Part shown: in pieces, positions 18,030 to 26,144 of the stretch
How positions within the stretch are numbered: position 1 is the stretch's first letter
How the letters are laid out: the number at the start of each line of letters is the position of its first letter
Assembly: GCF_003182275.1 (NCBI RefSeq)
Contig: NZ_QGTR01000004.1
Span: 177,811 to 241,810, forward strand
Source of the DNA: Hoeflea marina
GTDB taxonomy: Bacteria > Pseudomonadota > Alphaproteobacteria > Rhizobiales > Rhizobiaceae
Direction of reading: 5' to 3'
Length of the DNA: 64,000 nt
Notes under the pieces: generated by a model
Database searches by the model: none
What the model was told of the DNA's origin: nothing
The model's input: only the letters and a program-made list of their open reading frames with translations
Program-made: the position numbers and the translations under genes

Positions 18030-18048
18030 CCGTCACAAAACTGAGAAG
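18030..18048 (+). promoter_or_regulatory. Candidate Pho box upstream of plcP
   Basis: CCGTCACAAAACTGAGAAG contains two CTGTCAT-like heptamers with an A4 spacer (11-bp repeat), 50 bp upstream of the plcP ATG. The second half is the weaker match. The rest of the 367-bp gap (17731-18097) holds no gene. Confidence 0.45.
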
Positions 18049-18097
18049 TGAATCGTGTTTAGGGTGTCCCATCGAATGACGTTGGGGCCGATGCGCG

Positions 18098-18946
18098 ATG
18101 CTACAAGCCAAGACCTACCGCACCCTGTTCATCTCGGATGTGCATCTGGGCACGCCGGACTGCCAGGCGGAGATGCTGGTCGACTTCCTTCGCCAGCACG
18201 AGGCCGAGACCATCTATCTGGTCGGCGACATCATTGATTGCTGGCGCATGAAGCGCAAGGGCTTCTACTGGCCCCAGGCGCACAATGACGTGGTGCAGAA
18301 GCTGCTGCGCCAGGCGCGCAAGGGCAGCCGGGTGATCTACATTCCCGGCAATCACGACGAGATGATGCGCTCCTATCCCGGCATTCATTTCGGCGGCATC
18401 GAAGTGCTGGAACGCCACATGCATGTCACCGCCGACGGCACCAGGCTGCTCATCGTCCACGGCGACGAGTTCGACATGGTCGTCCTCAACCACCGCTGGA
18501 TCGCCCAGTTGGGTGACATTGCCTACGGCCTCTCGATGTGGGGCAACAAGTGGTACAACCGCTCCCGCAAGCTCTTCGGCCTGCGCTACTGGTCGTTTTC
18601 GCGCTGGGCCAAGATGAAGGTCAAGCGCGCCGTCAGCTTCATCTCCGATTTCGAGGAGGTGCTCGCCGACGAGGCCCGCAAGGCCGGAGCCGATGGCGTG
18701 GTCTGCGGCCACATCCACCATGCCGCCAACGATATCCGCAACGGCATCCGCTACATCAACACAGGCGACTGGGTGGAGAGTTGCACGGCCGTGGTCGAGC
18801 ATTTCGACGGGCGCATCGAGGTCATCGACTGGTCGCACCTGCTCGCCGAGCGCGCCCGCCTGCCCCGCGCCCTGGTCCTGCCGGTCGGCGCCGATGCCGA
18901 TGCGGAGACGCCGGCCTATGCCGACGTGCACGGCAATGCAGCCTGA
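18098..18946 (+). CDS. plcP: PlcP-type phospholipase C (LpxH-like metallophosphoesterase)
   Basis: Calcineurin-like phosphoesterase of 282 residues with all metal motifs: DVHLG (residues 14-18), GDIID, GNHDE, HGDEFD and GHIHHA. It is annotated by homology as UDP-2,3-diacylglucosamine hydrolase. The length, the WGNKWYNRSRKLFGLRYWSFSRWAK insert and linkage to btaA-btaB fit PlcP, which in Sinorhizobium and marine bacteria cleaves phosphatidylcholine and other phospholipids under phosphate starvation, leaving diacylglycerol. That diacylglycerol is the substrate of the next enzyme. Only 42 bp separate it from btaA. Confidence 0.82.
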   Translation: MLQAKTYRTLFISDVHLGTPDCQAEMLVDFLRQHEAETIYLVGDIIDCWRMKRKGFYWPQAHNDVVQKLLRQARKGSRVIYIPGNHDEMMRSYPGIHFGGIEVLERHMHVTADGTRLLIVHGDEFDMVVLNHRWIAQLGDIAYGLSMWGNKWYNRSRKLFGLRYWSFSRWAKMKVKRAVSFISDFEEVLADEARKAGADGVVCGHIHHAANDIRNGIRYINTGDWVESCTAVVEHFDGRIEVIDWSHLLAERARLPRALVLPVGADADAETPAYADVHGNAA

Positions 18947-18988
18947 CCGGTCCCATCAACCCGAATGCCTCCCCGAGGAGTCTCTGCC

Positions 18989-20221
18989 ATGACGCTGATC
19001 GAACCCGCAGGCGTTGGCGCCCGCATCAACCGCGCCGTGGTCCGGTCGAGGGCCATGTCCAGGGCCGGCCTGCTGGAACGCACCTTTTCCGCCGCCTTTC
19101 GCGGCCTGGTCTATCCGCAGATCTGGGAGGATCCGCTCATCGACATGGAAGCGCTGGCACTCACCCCCGGCGACCATGTCGTGGCCATCGCCTCGGGCTC
19201 CTGCAACGTGCTCTCCTATCTCACCGCCAGCCCGGCCTCCGTCACCGCGGTTGACCTGTCCCCGGCCCATGTCGCGCTCGGCCGCCTGAAGGTTGCCGCA
19301 GCCCGGCATCTGCCCGATCACACCTCGCTTGCCAATTTTCTTCGCCACGCCGACCTGAAATCCAACATCCGCCTCTACGAACGGCACATCCGCCCGCATC
19401 TCGACACCCAGACGCGGGCCTATTGGGACGGGCGCGAGGATTTCGGCCGCCGCCGCATCACCCGCTTCGCGCGCGGCTTCTACCGCACCGGCCTGCTCGG
19501 CCGCTTCATCGGCACGGCCCATATCCTGGGCAGGATCTACGGGGTCAATCCGCGACAGCTGCTGTCGGCCACGTCGCTGGCCGAGCAACGGCAGTTCTTC
19601 GACACCCGCATCGCCCCGGTCTTTGACAGCCGCAGCTTCCGGGCGCTCACCAGTCTGCGCGCCTCGCTGTTCGGCCTCGGCATCCCGCCCGCCCAGTACG
19701 AAGCCCTGGCCGGTGGCCATGCCGGCGGCGTCGCCGAGGCGCTCAAGCAGCGCACCGAAAAGCTGGTCTGCGATTTCCCGATCAGGGAGAACTACTTCGC
19801 CTGGCAGGCCTTCGGTCGCGGCTATGGTCCCGGCGAGGACGCCAGCCTGCCGCCCTATCTCGAACGCCGCAATTTCGAATTGGTGCGGCGCAATGCCGAC
19901 CGCCTGGCCATCGTCAACGAAAGCGTAACCGACCTGCTTGCCCGCCGCGCCGACGGCTCGATCCACGCCTTCGTGCTGCTCGACGCCCAGGACTGGATGA
20001 CGACACGGCAGATCTCCGAACTCTGGGGCGAGATCACCCGCACCGCCGCGCCCGGCGCCCGTGTCATCTACCGCACCGCCGCCGCGGACTCGCCGCTCCC
20101 CGGACGGGTGCCCGATGCCATTCTGGACCAATGGGACTACCTCGAAAGCCGGAGCATGAACCTTGGTGCCCGCGACCGCTCGGCGATCTATGGCGGCTTT
20201 CACCTGCATGTGAAACGCTGA
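18989..20221 (+). CDS. btaA: BtaA, S-adenosylmethionine:diacylglycerol 3-amino-3-carboxypropyl transferase
   Basis: First enzyme of betaine-lipid (DGTS) synthesis, transferring the aminocarboxypropyl group of SAM to diacylglycerol. The 410-residue sequence shows the family's LVYPQIWEDPLIDMEAL, a SAM site (VVAIASGSCNVLSYL, AVDLSPAHVALGRLK) and FAWQAFGRGYG. ATG 18989 follows GAGGAG by eight bases, favouring it over an upstream in-frame codon at 18965. It precedes btaB by one base. Confidence 0.93.
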   Translation: MTLIEPAGVGARINRAVVRSRAMSRAGLLERTFSAAFRGLVYPQIWEDPLIDMEALALTPGDHVVAIASGSCNVLSYLTASPASVTAVDLSPAHVALGRLKVAAARHLPDHTSLANFLRHADLKSNIRLYERHIRPHLDTQTRAYWDGREDFGRRRITRFARGFYRTGLLGRFIGTAHILGRIYGVNPRQLLSATSLAEQRQFFDTRIAPVFDSRSFRALTSLRASLFGLGIPPAQYEALAGGHAGGVAEALKQRTEKLVCDFPIRENYFAWQAFGRGYGPGEDASLPPYLERRNFELVRRNADRLAIVNESVTDLLARRADGSIHAFVLLDAQDWMTTRQISELWGEITRTAAPGARVIYRTAAADSPLPGRVPDAILDQWDYLESRSMNLGARDRSAIYGGFHLHVKR

Positions 20222-20222
20222 G

Positions 20223-20876
20223 ATGGCGATCGCGCCCGCCAACGGCTCGCTGATGGATGGCATCTATCGCCACCAGCGCCACATCTACGACTTCACGCGC
20301 CGCTACTACCTGCTCGGACGCGACCGGCTGATCGCAGACCTCAGACCGTCCCCAGGCGGCACCGTGCTCGAAATCGGCTGCGGAACCGCGCGCAATCTGA
20401 TTGCGGCCGCCAGGCTCTATCCCGAGGCGCGGCTTTTCGGCATCGACATCTCCAGCGAAATGCTCAGGTCGGCGCGGCACATGGTGGAGCGGAACGGGCT
20501 CGACAGACGGATCATGCTCGCAAGGGGCGACGCCACCGGTTTCGATGCCGGCGACCTGTTCGGGGTCGAGGGCTTCGACCGCATCTTGTTCTCCTACAGC
20601 CTGTCGATGATTCCGGGCTGGACGGCCGCGCTTTCCTGCGCCATCGCCAAGCTCGCTCCTGGCGGTCAGCTTCACATTGTCGATTTCGGCGACCAGCGCG
20701 GCCTGCCCGTCTGGTTCCGCCGCGCCCTCAAGGCGTGGCTTGCCCGTTTCCACGTGACGCCGAGGCTCGACCTGGATGCCGAACTCGAGCGGCTGGCGAT
20801 TGCTCATGGCGGCCTCACCCGCAGTCGCAGGCTTTACCGCGACTATGCGGTTCTGGCCGTCTGGCAAAAGGATTGA
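20223..20876 (+). CDS. btaB: BtaB, diacylglycerylhomoserine N-methyltransferase
   Basis: SAM-dependent methyltransferase of 217 residues that trimethylates diacylglycerylhomoserine to DGTS. Motif I is VLEIGCGTARNLIAAA, the acidic loop is LFGIDISSEML and motif IV is DRILFSYSLSMIPGW. It directly follows btaA and completes the plcP-btaA-btaB lipid-remodelling operon. It ends 33 bp from the convergent arsH gene. Confidence 0.92.
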   Translation: MAIAPANGSLMDGIYRHQRHIYDFTRRYYLLGRDRLIADLRPSPGGTVLEIGCGTARNLIAAARLYPEARLFGIDISSEMLRSARHMVERNGLDRRIMLARGDATGFDAGDLFGVEGFDRILFSYSLSMIPGWTAALSCAIAKLAPGGQLHIVDFGDQRGLPVWFRRALKAWLARFHVTPRLDLDAELERLAIAHGGLTRSRRLYRDYAVLAVWQKD

Positions 20877-20909
20877 GACCGCAGACCGGCTTGCGGCGGG
20901 GACGCCCGG

Positions 20910-21650
20910 TCAGATGGCGCGCTGGTTGACCCGCCGCGACACTGCTTCGGCCGTCTCGACGCGCTCGGAATAGCGATCGACCAGATAGTCCGACCGCCCG
21001 CGCACCATCAGCGTGAACTTGCAGAGTTCCTCCATCACATCGACGATTCGATTGTAGTAGGGCGACGGCTTCATGCGGCCATTGTCCTCGAACTCGGCGA
21101 AGGCCTTGGGAACAGAGGACTGATTGGGGATGGTCACCATCCGCATCCAGCGGCCCAGAATGCGCATCTGGTTGACGGCGTTGAAGCTCTGCGACCCGCC
21201 GGAGACCTGGCAGACCGCCAGCGTCTTGCCCTGGGTCGGGCGCACTCCGCCCAGCGAGAGCGGCAGCCAGTCAATCTGCGCCTTCATCACCCCGGTCATG
21301 GCCCCGTGCCGCTCCGGCGAGCACCAGACCATGCCCTCCGACCAGACCGCGAGTTCGCGCAGCTCGACCACCTTCGGGTGGCTGGGCAGGGCGGAGTCGG
21401 GCAGCGGCAGATCATGCGGATCGAAGAAACGCACCTCCGCGCCGAGCGCGCGAAGCACCCGCGCACCCTCCTCCGCCGCCAGCCGGGAATAGGACCGCTC
21501 GCGCAGCGAGCCGTACAGCACCAAAATGCGCGGCGCGTGTCCCGGATCGCCCGGCGCGACAAGCGCACCGGCGTCGAGCTGACGCAGCTGTCCGGCTTCG
21601 ATGTTGGGCAGATCCGCCACATCGAGCGGGTCGATCTCGCGATGGGTCAT
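20910..21650 (-). CDS. arsH: ArsH, NADPH-dependent FMN reductase (organoarsenical oxidase)
   Basis: Flavoprotein of 246 residues with the ArsH hallmarks [25 protein letters not shown] (FMN-phosphate loop), [20 protein letters not shown] and [20 protein letters not shown]. By family it oxidises trivalent methylated arsenicals. ATG 21650 overlaps the stop of the upstream arsenate reductase gene (ATGA). It is the last gene of a three-gene arsenic operon. Confidence 0.92.
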   Translation of the reverse strand: MTHREIDPLDVADLPNIEAGQLRQLDAGALVAPGDPGHAPRILVLYGSLRERSYSRLAAEEGARVLRALGAEVRFFDPHDLPLPDSALPSHPKVVELRELAVWSEGMVWCSPERHGAMTGVMKAQIDWLPLSLGGVRPTQGKTLAVCQVSGGSQSFNAVNQMRILGRWMRMVTIPNQSSVPKAFAEFEDNGRMKPSPYYNRIVDVMEELCKFTLMVRGRSDYLVDRYSERVETAEAVSRRVNQRAI

Positions 21651-22054
21651 GCCGTTGACCCAACGATCTCGCCGTCTTCCTTGGTGAAGGTGCCGAAGTC
21701 GGCATTGTCCAGAAGATCGAGAACCAGCTCGGACGGGCGGCACAGCCGCACGCCTTTAGGCGAAGCCACGATCGGGCGGTTGACCAGCACCGGCTCGGCG
21801 ATCATCGCGTCCAGGATCGCCTCGTCGTCGACGGCCGGATCCGTCAGTCCCATGGCTTCCGCCGGAGTCTTCGACACACGCAGCGCCTGACGCGGCGTCA
21901 GGCCGGCGGCGGCGAACAGCGCCTGCAGTTGCGGCCTGGTCCAGCCGGTCTGGAGATAGTCGATGACGATCGGCTCGATGCCCGAGGCGCGGATCATCGC
22001 CAGCGTGTTGCGCGATGTGCCGCAGTCAGGGTTGTGGTGGATAACGATGGTCAT
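21647..22054 (-). CDS. arsC: ArsC, glutaredoxin-coupled arsenate reductase
   Basis: A 135-residue ArsC/Spx-fold protein starting [22 protein letters not shown], with the catalytic cysteine in CGTSRN and the NRPIV motif before the substrate-binding arginine region. It reduces arsenate to arsenite with glutathione and glutaredoxin. AGAGGA precedes ATG 22054. It lies downstream of a second, thioredoxin-type arsenate reductase. Confidence 0.92.
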   Translation of the reverse strand: MTIVIHHNPDCGTSRNTLAMIRASGIEPIVIDYLQTGWTRPQLQALFAAAGLTPRQALRVSKTPAEAMGLTDPAVDDEAILDAMIAEPVLVNRPIVASPKGVRLCRPSELVLDLLDNADFGTFTKEDGEIVGSTA

Positions 22055-22131
22055 GCTGGTCCTCTGTCTGAGCGGGTTCGTCGCCGAGCGCAATTCCGGC
22101 CGCTCGGATCAGCGACCGTGCAGGCCCGCGG

Positions 22132-22632
22132 TCAGTCGGCGCTCCGTCCGATCTCGTCGAGCCGCTTCTGCAGGCTCAGCTGATCGATGCTCGACATCGG
22201 CAGGTTGACGAAAATCGAGATGCGGCTGTTGAGCATGCGGAATGCGTCGGCAAATGCAAGTCGCCGTTCCGCCTCGGTGCCGGTGGCCGCCGCCGGGTCG
22301 GGCACGCCCCAGTGCGCCGTCATCGGCTGGCCCGGCCACGCCGGGCAGGCTTCGCCCGCCGCATCGTCGCAGACCGTGAAGACGAAATCGAGCTTCGGCG
22401 CGTCCGGTGCGGCAAATTCGGACCAGTCCTTCGACCGGGCGAAGCCGGAGTCGAAGCCGTTGCGGCTCAGAAGATCCAGGGTGTAGGGATGAACTTCGCC
22501 CTTGGGGCGCGACCCTGCCGAAAAGGCGCGGAAGCGGCCGCCTCCGGCCCGGTTCATGATGGCCTCGGCGATGATCGAGCGAGCCGAATTGCCGGTGCAC
22601 AGAAACAACACATTGTAGGATCTGTCCGCCAT
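22132..22632 (-). CDS. arsC: Thioredoxin-type arsenate reductase (low-molecular-weight PTPase fold)
   Basis: A 166-residue protein whose N-terminus NVLFLCTGNSARSIIAEAIM carries the C-x5-R-S P-loop of the LMW phosphatase/ArsC family. TVCDDAAGEACPAWPG supplies the partner cysteines of the thioredoxin-coupled disulfide cascade, and HWGVPDPA gives the general acid aspartate. It opens the ars operon. Together with the glutaredoxin-type enzyme downstream, two non-homologous arsenate reductases are encoded side by side. Confidence 0.92.
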   Translation of the reverse strand: MADRSYNVLFLCTGNSARSIIAEAIMNRAGGGRFRAFSAGSRPKGEVHPYTLDLLSRNGFDSGFARSKDWSEFAAPDAPKLDFVFTVCDDAAGEACPAWPGQPMTAHWGVPDPAAATGTEAERRLAFADAFRMLNSRISIFVNLPMSSIDQLSLQKRLDEIGRSAD

Positions 22633-22694
22633 ATGATCTCTCCGGTTGATACCAGCCCGTATTGGGCCCCACGGCAATTTATATCTATGTTTCT

Positions 22695-22722
22695 TGAATA
22701 GTAGATGAATTACGATTGTCAA
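22695..22722 (-). promoter_or_regulatory. Candidate promoter of the ars operon
   Basis: On the minus strand TTGACA (22722-22717) and TATTCA (22700-22695) are 16 bp apart, in an AT-rich segment with ATTCAT/ATTCAA half-site-like repeats that could bind an ArsR-type repressor. No arsR is seen in the window. Confidence 0.5.
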
Positions 22723-22812
22723 GCGCTGAGGGAATGTAAGGCTCTCTCACTCGTTCGGTTGCCGTCTCCGCGCCACTCAGCAGGGGTCCGGTTCTCGTGC
22801 ATTAACCTTTTT

Positions 22813-22837
22813 GGAACCCGATGCCCGTCCGCGCGTT
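22813..22837 (+). promoter_or_regulatory. Candidate EcfG (general stress) promoter
   Basis: GGAAC (22813-22817) and CGTT (22834-22837) are separated by 16 bp, the consensus of alphaproteobacterial EcfG-type sigma factors. It lies about 98 bp upstream of the PRC-barrel gene. Confidence 0.6.
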
Positions 22838-22934
22838 GATGCAGCGAACCCGAAGTGAATGTCGGCGGTGTGACAGATTGCACAGCCGGACACGAAGAGC
22901 GGGGATACCGTTGCAATCAAGGAGGCGGTGACAC

Positions 22935-23423
22935 ATGAACTCGATCACCGACACGAACATGACCAAGACAGCAACCACGATTTCCAGATCCCTGATCGCG
23001 GCAGCCTTCGCGATCACCGCATTCACGGCCACCACCCAGGCAGCTCGCGCCTTCCAGATTGGCGCTGAAGCTCCGGCCACCGAACAGACGGTGCTGGCCT
23101 ATGCCGAACCGATGAACGAGCGTTTCGGCCCCACCGTCCAGTCCGATGAAGAAGAAGTCGACCACGAGCTCAACGATGCATGGCTCGGCATGACCGCCCT
23201 GTCCGCCGAAGGCGAAGTTCTGGGCTATGTGTCCGATGCGATCGTCAACAGTTTTGGCGAAGTCACCGACCTGGTGATCTCGCCGGACATGGAGACGGAA
23301 GGCCGGGTCTTTGTCCCTGCCCGTCTTGCAGTCCTCGGCGACGAGGCCGTCCAGCTGTCGCTGACCAACAATGATCTGGCAGCGCTCGAGACCGCCACGA
23401 CCGTTGCCATGGCCAACTACTGA
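22935..23423 (+). CDS. Exported PRC-barrel domain protein
   Basis: A 162-residue protein with a long signal peptide ending ARA near residue 39, an acidic linker (QSDEEEVDHELNDA) and a PRC-barrel domain from about residue 78 (GMTALSAEGEVLGYVSDAIVNSFGEVTDLVI, then VFVPARLAVLGDEAVQLSL). PRC-barrel proteins are small beta-barrel adaptors. The function of exported versions in Rhizobiales is not established. AGGAGGCGG is ideally spaced before ATG 22935. An EcfG-like promoter and a good terminator make this a single-gene, probably stress-induced unit. Confidence 0.85.
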   Translation: MNSITDTNMTKTATTISRSLIAAAFAITAFTATTQAARAFQIGAEAPATEQTVLAYAEPMNERFGPTVQSDEEEVDHELNDAWLGMTALSAEGEVLGYVSDAIVNSFGEVTDLVISPDMETEGRVFVPARLAVLGDEAVQLSLTNNDLAALETATTVAMANY

Positions 23424-23471
23424 TCGCCTGCCACACCAGTTTCGCGCGTTCCTCCAGTCCGCGCACACGTA

Positions 23472-23512
23472 CCGGCCGGTCCCTTGCAAGAGGGATCGGC
23501 CGGATCGTTTTC
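23472..23512 (+). terminator. Rho-independent terminator after the PRC-barrel gene
   Basis: Long hairpin with arms CCGGCCG and CGGCCGG extended inward by TCCCT/AGGGA around a TGCA-containing loop, followed by ATCGTTTTC. Confidence 0.8.
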
Positions 23513-23606
23513 GGACGGAGAGCAGTGCCGATGGATTGCGTGCCGCACGCCGTCCCACTAGGATCGCCCCGAACGCGCCATCCGGCCGGTTCTCCAGGAG
23601 ACTCAG

Positions 23607-23903
23607 ATGATGAGGTTTTTATCCGGCGCGGCCTTGGCCGCCTCCCTCGTCGTGGCAGCCCCGGTCGTCCGGGCCGACACGATCGACATGTCCACCGTCA
23701 CCTGCGAGCAGATGGAAAGCATGGATGCGGACACCATCGCCTGGTATCTCGTCTGGCTCGATGGCTGGCTGGCCGGCCAGGCGGACGAAACCACCCTCGA
23801 CGTCGACCAGTTGGGCGCGCAGATCGACGGCATTGCAGCCAAGTGTGCGGAAAATCCCTCGCTGAGCGTCATCAACGCCGCCAAGGCCTATCTCAACGAA
23901 TAG
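23607..23903 (+). CDS. HdeA/HdeB-like periplasmic protein
   Basis: A 98-residue secreted protein: signal peptide to about residue 23 (VRA), then a helical domain with two cysteines (C33 in VTCEQ, C81 in AKCAE) spaced as in the acid-chaperone HdeA family, and a tryptophan-rich middle (AWYLVWLDGWLAG). HdeA-type proteins protect periplasmic proteins at low pH. AGGAG precedes the ATG; a second ATG one codon on is possible. The role as acid chaperone is inferred from the family. Confidence 0.8.
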   Translation: MMRFLSGAALAASLVVAAPVVRADTIDMSTVTCEQMESMDADTIAWYLVWLDGWLAGQADETTLDVDQLGAQIDGIAAKCAENPSLSVINAAKAYLNE

Positions 23904-23994
23904 GCCGGATGTCGCCCGACATGTGCAGCGGCTGCTGGATGACGACATGCGGGATGAAAAAGCAGTTCCGATCGCGTGACTCACCCGACAGGAA

Positions 23995-24339
23995 CTAGCC
24001 GGCCAGGATCTCGTCCTGCAGCGCCGCCAGATGCGGTTCGGCGGCGGCATTGGCCGCCCGTTCGATGGCGCGATAGCGGCTGACCAGAGCCAGTCCAGCC
24101 TGGGTCAGCTCCGCGCCGCCGCCGCGTCCGCCGCCGGGCCGGGTCGCCACCATCGGCTTGCCGAACATCCGGTTGAGCTCCTCGACCAGGTCCCAGGCGC
24201 GCTTGTAGGACATCGGCATGGCGCGCGCGGCGGCCGAGATCGAGCCGTGGGTGGCGATCTGCTCGAGCAGCGCGATCTTGCCGGGACCCACACGCCCTGA
24301 CGGATCGAGATCGACCCTAAGGCTCAGCATCGCCATCAT
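23995..24339 (-). CDS. modE: ModE-like molybdate regulator, DNA-binding domain only
   Basis: A 114-residue winged-helix protein matching the N-terminal domain of ModE (GKIALLEQIATHGSISAAARAMPMSYKRAWDLVEELN, then GGGRGGGAELTQAGLALVSRYRAIE). The C-terminal MOP domains that bind molybdate in E. coli ModE are absent. The ATG overlaps the modC stop by four bases, with a perfect GGAGGTGAC site. It is the last gene of modABC-E. Molybdate sensing would need another component or a dimeric arrangement that is not visible here. Confidence 0.87.
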   Translation of the reverse strand: MMAMLSLRVDLDPSGRVGPGKIALLEQIATHGSISAAARAMPMSYKRAWDLVEELNRMFGKPMVATRPGGGRGGGAELTQAGLALVSRYRAIERAANAAAEPHLAALQDEILAG

Positions 24340-25436
24340 GTCACCTCCGGATTGTGTGGGGGATGGGGGCTGTCGAGACTGACCGTCTTGACCACCGCGT
24401 GGACGGCGCAGCCGCGAGCCAGTTCCAATCCCTCGGCGGACTGCCGGGTGATGCGGGCAATCACCCTGCTGCCGGCGCAGTCGACATGCACCTCGACGAA
24501 GGCCCGGCCGCTCTCCACGATGGCAGCAATCTTGCCATCGAGCACGTTGAGCGCGCTCAGTCCGTGCGGCCGCCCCGTGGCGATCATCACGTCGCGGGCC
24601 CGGATCCGCACCCGCAACCGCCGCCCGGCCGGGCCGCAGTCGCCGGGCATGTGGATGCGTCCGGCCGCCGCCTCGAGCACCGACATGTCGAAGCGCGGAT
24701 CATAGCTTGTCACCTGCATCTCCAACACGGCCCCTCCCTCCGAGCGCATCTCCTCGGGCATGAGATCGAGCCGCCCCAGCACGTCGGCCACCGTTCCGGA
24801 GGTGGCCACCTTCCCGTCCGACAGCACGACCATGTCGCTGGCAAGCCGCGCCACTTCTGCCACCGAATGACTAACCAGCACGATCGGGATGTCTCCTTCG
24901 TCCCGCAACCGCTCGATATAGGGCAGGATCTCCGCCTTCCGGGCCTCGTCGAGCGACGCCAGCGGTTCGTCGAGCAGCAGCAGTCGCGGCCCCGCCATCA
25001 GCGCCCGGCCGATGGCGACGCGCTGCTTCTCGCCGCCCGACAACGCCGATGGACCGCGGTCAAGCAAGTGGCCGATGCCGAGCAGCTCGACGACCCGCGC
25101 CATCGCCTTCGGGTCACGGGCCTGGCCGGAAAACCGTCGTCCATAGTCCAGATTGTTGATGACGCTCAGATGCGGGAACAGCCGCGCCTCCTGGAACACG
25201 CAGCCGATGCGGCGCCGGTGTGGCGGCACGAAGATGCCGCGGCCGGTATCGACCAGTGTCCGCCCGCCGACCTCGATCACCCCGTCGTCGGGGCGGGAAA
25301 GCCCGGCAAGCAGCGCGATCAGCGACGACTTGCCGGAGCCGGAGACACCGAACAACGCCGTCAGCCGTCCGCTGCCGGAAAACCGCGCATCGAGATGAAA
25401 GTCTCCCAGCCTCTGGCGCAGGTCGAAGCTCAGCAT
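24336..25436 (-). CDS. modC: ModC, molybdate ABC transporter ATPase
   Basis: Cytoplasmic ATPase of the molybdate importer, 366 residues. Walker A is GVSGSGKSS near residue 30, the Q-loop is VFQEARLFPHLSV, the signature is LSGGEKQRVAIGRAL and Walker B is LLLLDEPLASLD. A C-terminal MOP/TOBE domain (about residues 290-355, ALNVLDGKIAAIVESGRAFVEVHVD) confirms a molybdate rather than other importer. Its start overlaps the modB stop (TGATG). Confidence 0.94.
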   Translation of the reverse strand: MLSFDLRQRLGDFHLDARFSGSGRLTALFGVSGSGKSSLIALLAGLSRPDDGVIEVGGRTLVDTGRGIFVPPHRRRIGCVFQEARLFPHLSVINNLDYGRRFSGQARDPKAMARVVELLGIGHLLDRGPSALSGGEKQRVAIGRALMAGPRLLLLDEPLASLDEARKAEILPYIERLRDEGDIPIVLVSHSVAEVARLASDMVVLSDGKVATSGTVADVLGRLDLMPEEMRSEGGAVLEMQVTSYDPRFDMSVLEAAAGRIHMPGDCGPAGRRLRVRIRARDVMIATGRPHGLSALNVLDGKIAAIVESGRAFVEVHVDCAGSRVIARITRQSAEGLELARGCAVHAVVKTVSLDSPHPPHNPEVT

Positions 25437-26143
25437 CAGCGCCCCTCGATCCGGCTCGACAGCCGCCGCGCCAGCACTTCGGAGGCAATCAGCGCCGCAA
25501 ACGCGATGGCGATCGCCACCAGCGTGAGGCGCAGCGCCCCGGTCTCGCCGCCGGGCACCTGGATGAAGCTGTAGATCGCCGAGGGCAGTGTCTGCGTCTC
25601 GCCGGGAATGTTGGAGACGAAGGTGATGGTGGCGCCGAACTCGCCCATCGCCTTGGCAAAGCCGAGGATCATGCCGGCAAGGACGCCCGGGAGGCTGAGC
25701 GGCAGCGTGACCGTCAGGAACACGATGAGCGGCCTGGCTCCGAGCGTCGAGGCCGCGGCCTCAAGCCGGGTGTCAACCGCCTCCATCGACAGCCGGATCG
25801 CCCGCACCATCAGCGGAAATCCCATCACCGCAGCGGCCAGCGCCGCCCCCGTCCATCGAAAGGAGAAGACAAGGCCGAACGTCTCTTCGAGGACCGCGCC
25901 GATCGGTCCGCGACGCCCGAAACTCAGCAGCAGCAGATAGCCGGTGACCACCGGCGGCAGGATCAGCGGCAGGTGGACGAGCCCGTTGACCAGCGACTTG
26001 CCCCAGAACTCCCGCCGCGCCAGCAGCCAGGCGATGGCGACGCCGAACGGCAGGCTGGCGAGCGTGCCGACGCTAGCCACCTTGAGCGACAGCGCCACGG
26101 CCGTCCATTCCTCCGGCGACAGGGTGAGCCAGCCTGTCTCCAC
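25436..26143 (-). CDS. modB: ModB, molybdate ABC transporter permease
   Basis: Inner-membrane permease of 235 residues with five to six helices and the EAA loop (EAAASTLGARPLIVFLTVTLPLSLPGVLAG). The start is a GTG at 26143 (GTGGAGACAGGC), directly after the modA stop; no ATG is available in a sensible position. It is coupled to modC by a one-base overlap. Confidence 0.93.
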   Translation of the reverse strand: METGWLTLSPEEWTAVALSLKVASVGTLASLPFGVAIAWLLARREFWGKSLVNGLVHLPLILPPVVTGYLLLLSFGRRGPIGAVLEETFGLVFSFRWTGAALAAAVMGFPLMVRAIRLSMEAVDTRLEAAASTLGARPLIVFLTVTLPLSLPGVLAGMILGFAKAMGEFGATITFVSNIPGETQTLPSAIYSFIQVPGGETGALRLTLVAIAIAFAALIASEVLARRLSSRIEGR

Positions 26144-26144
26144 C

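Noticed and set aside
17731-18111. N-terminal extension of the GGDEF-EAL protein.
   Set aside because: Codon use (TTA, ATA, AGA, AAA) and residue content are unlike the rest; it appears to be the non-coding region shared with plcP.
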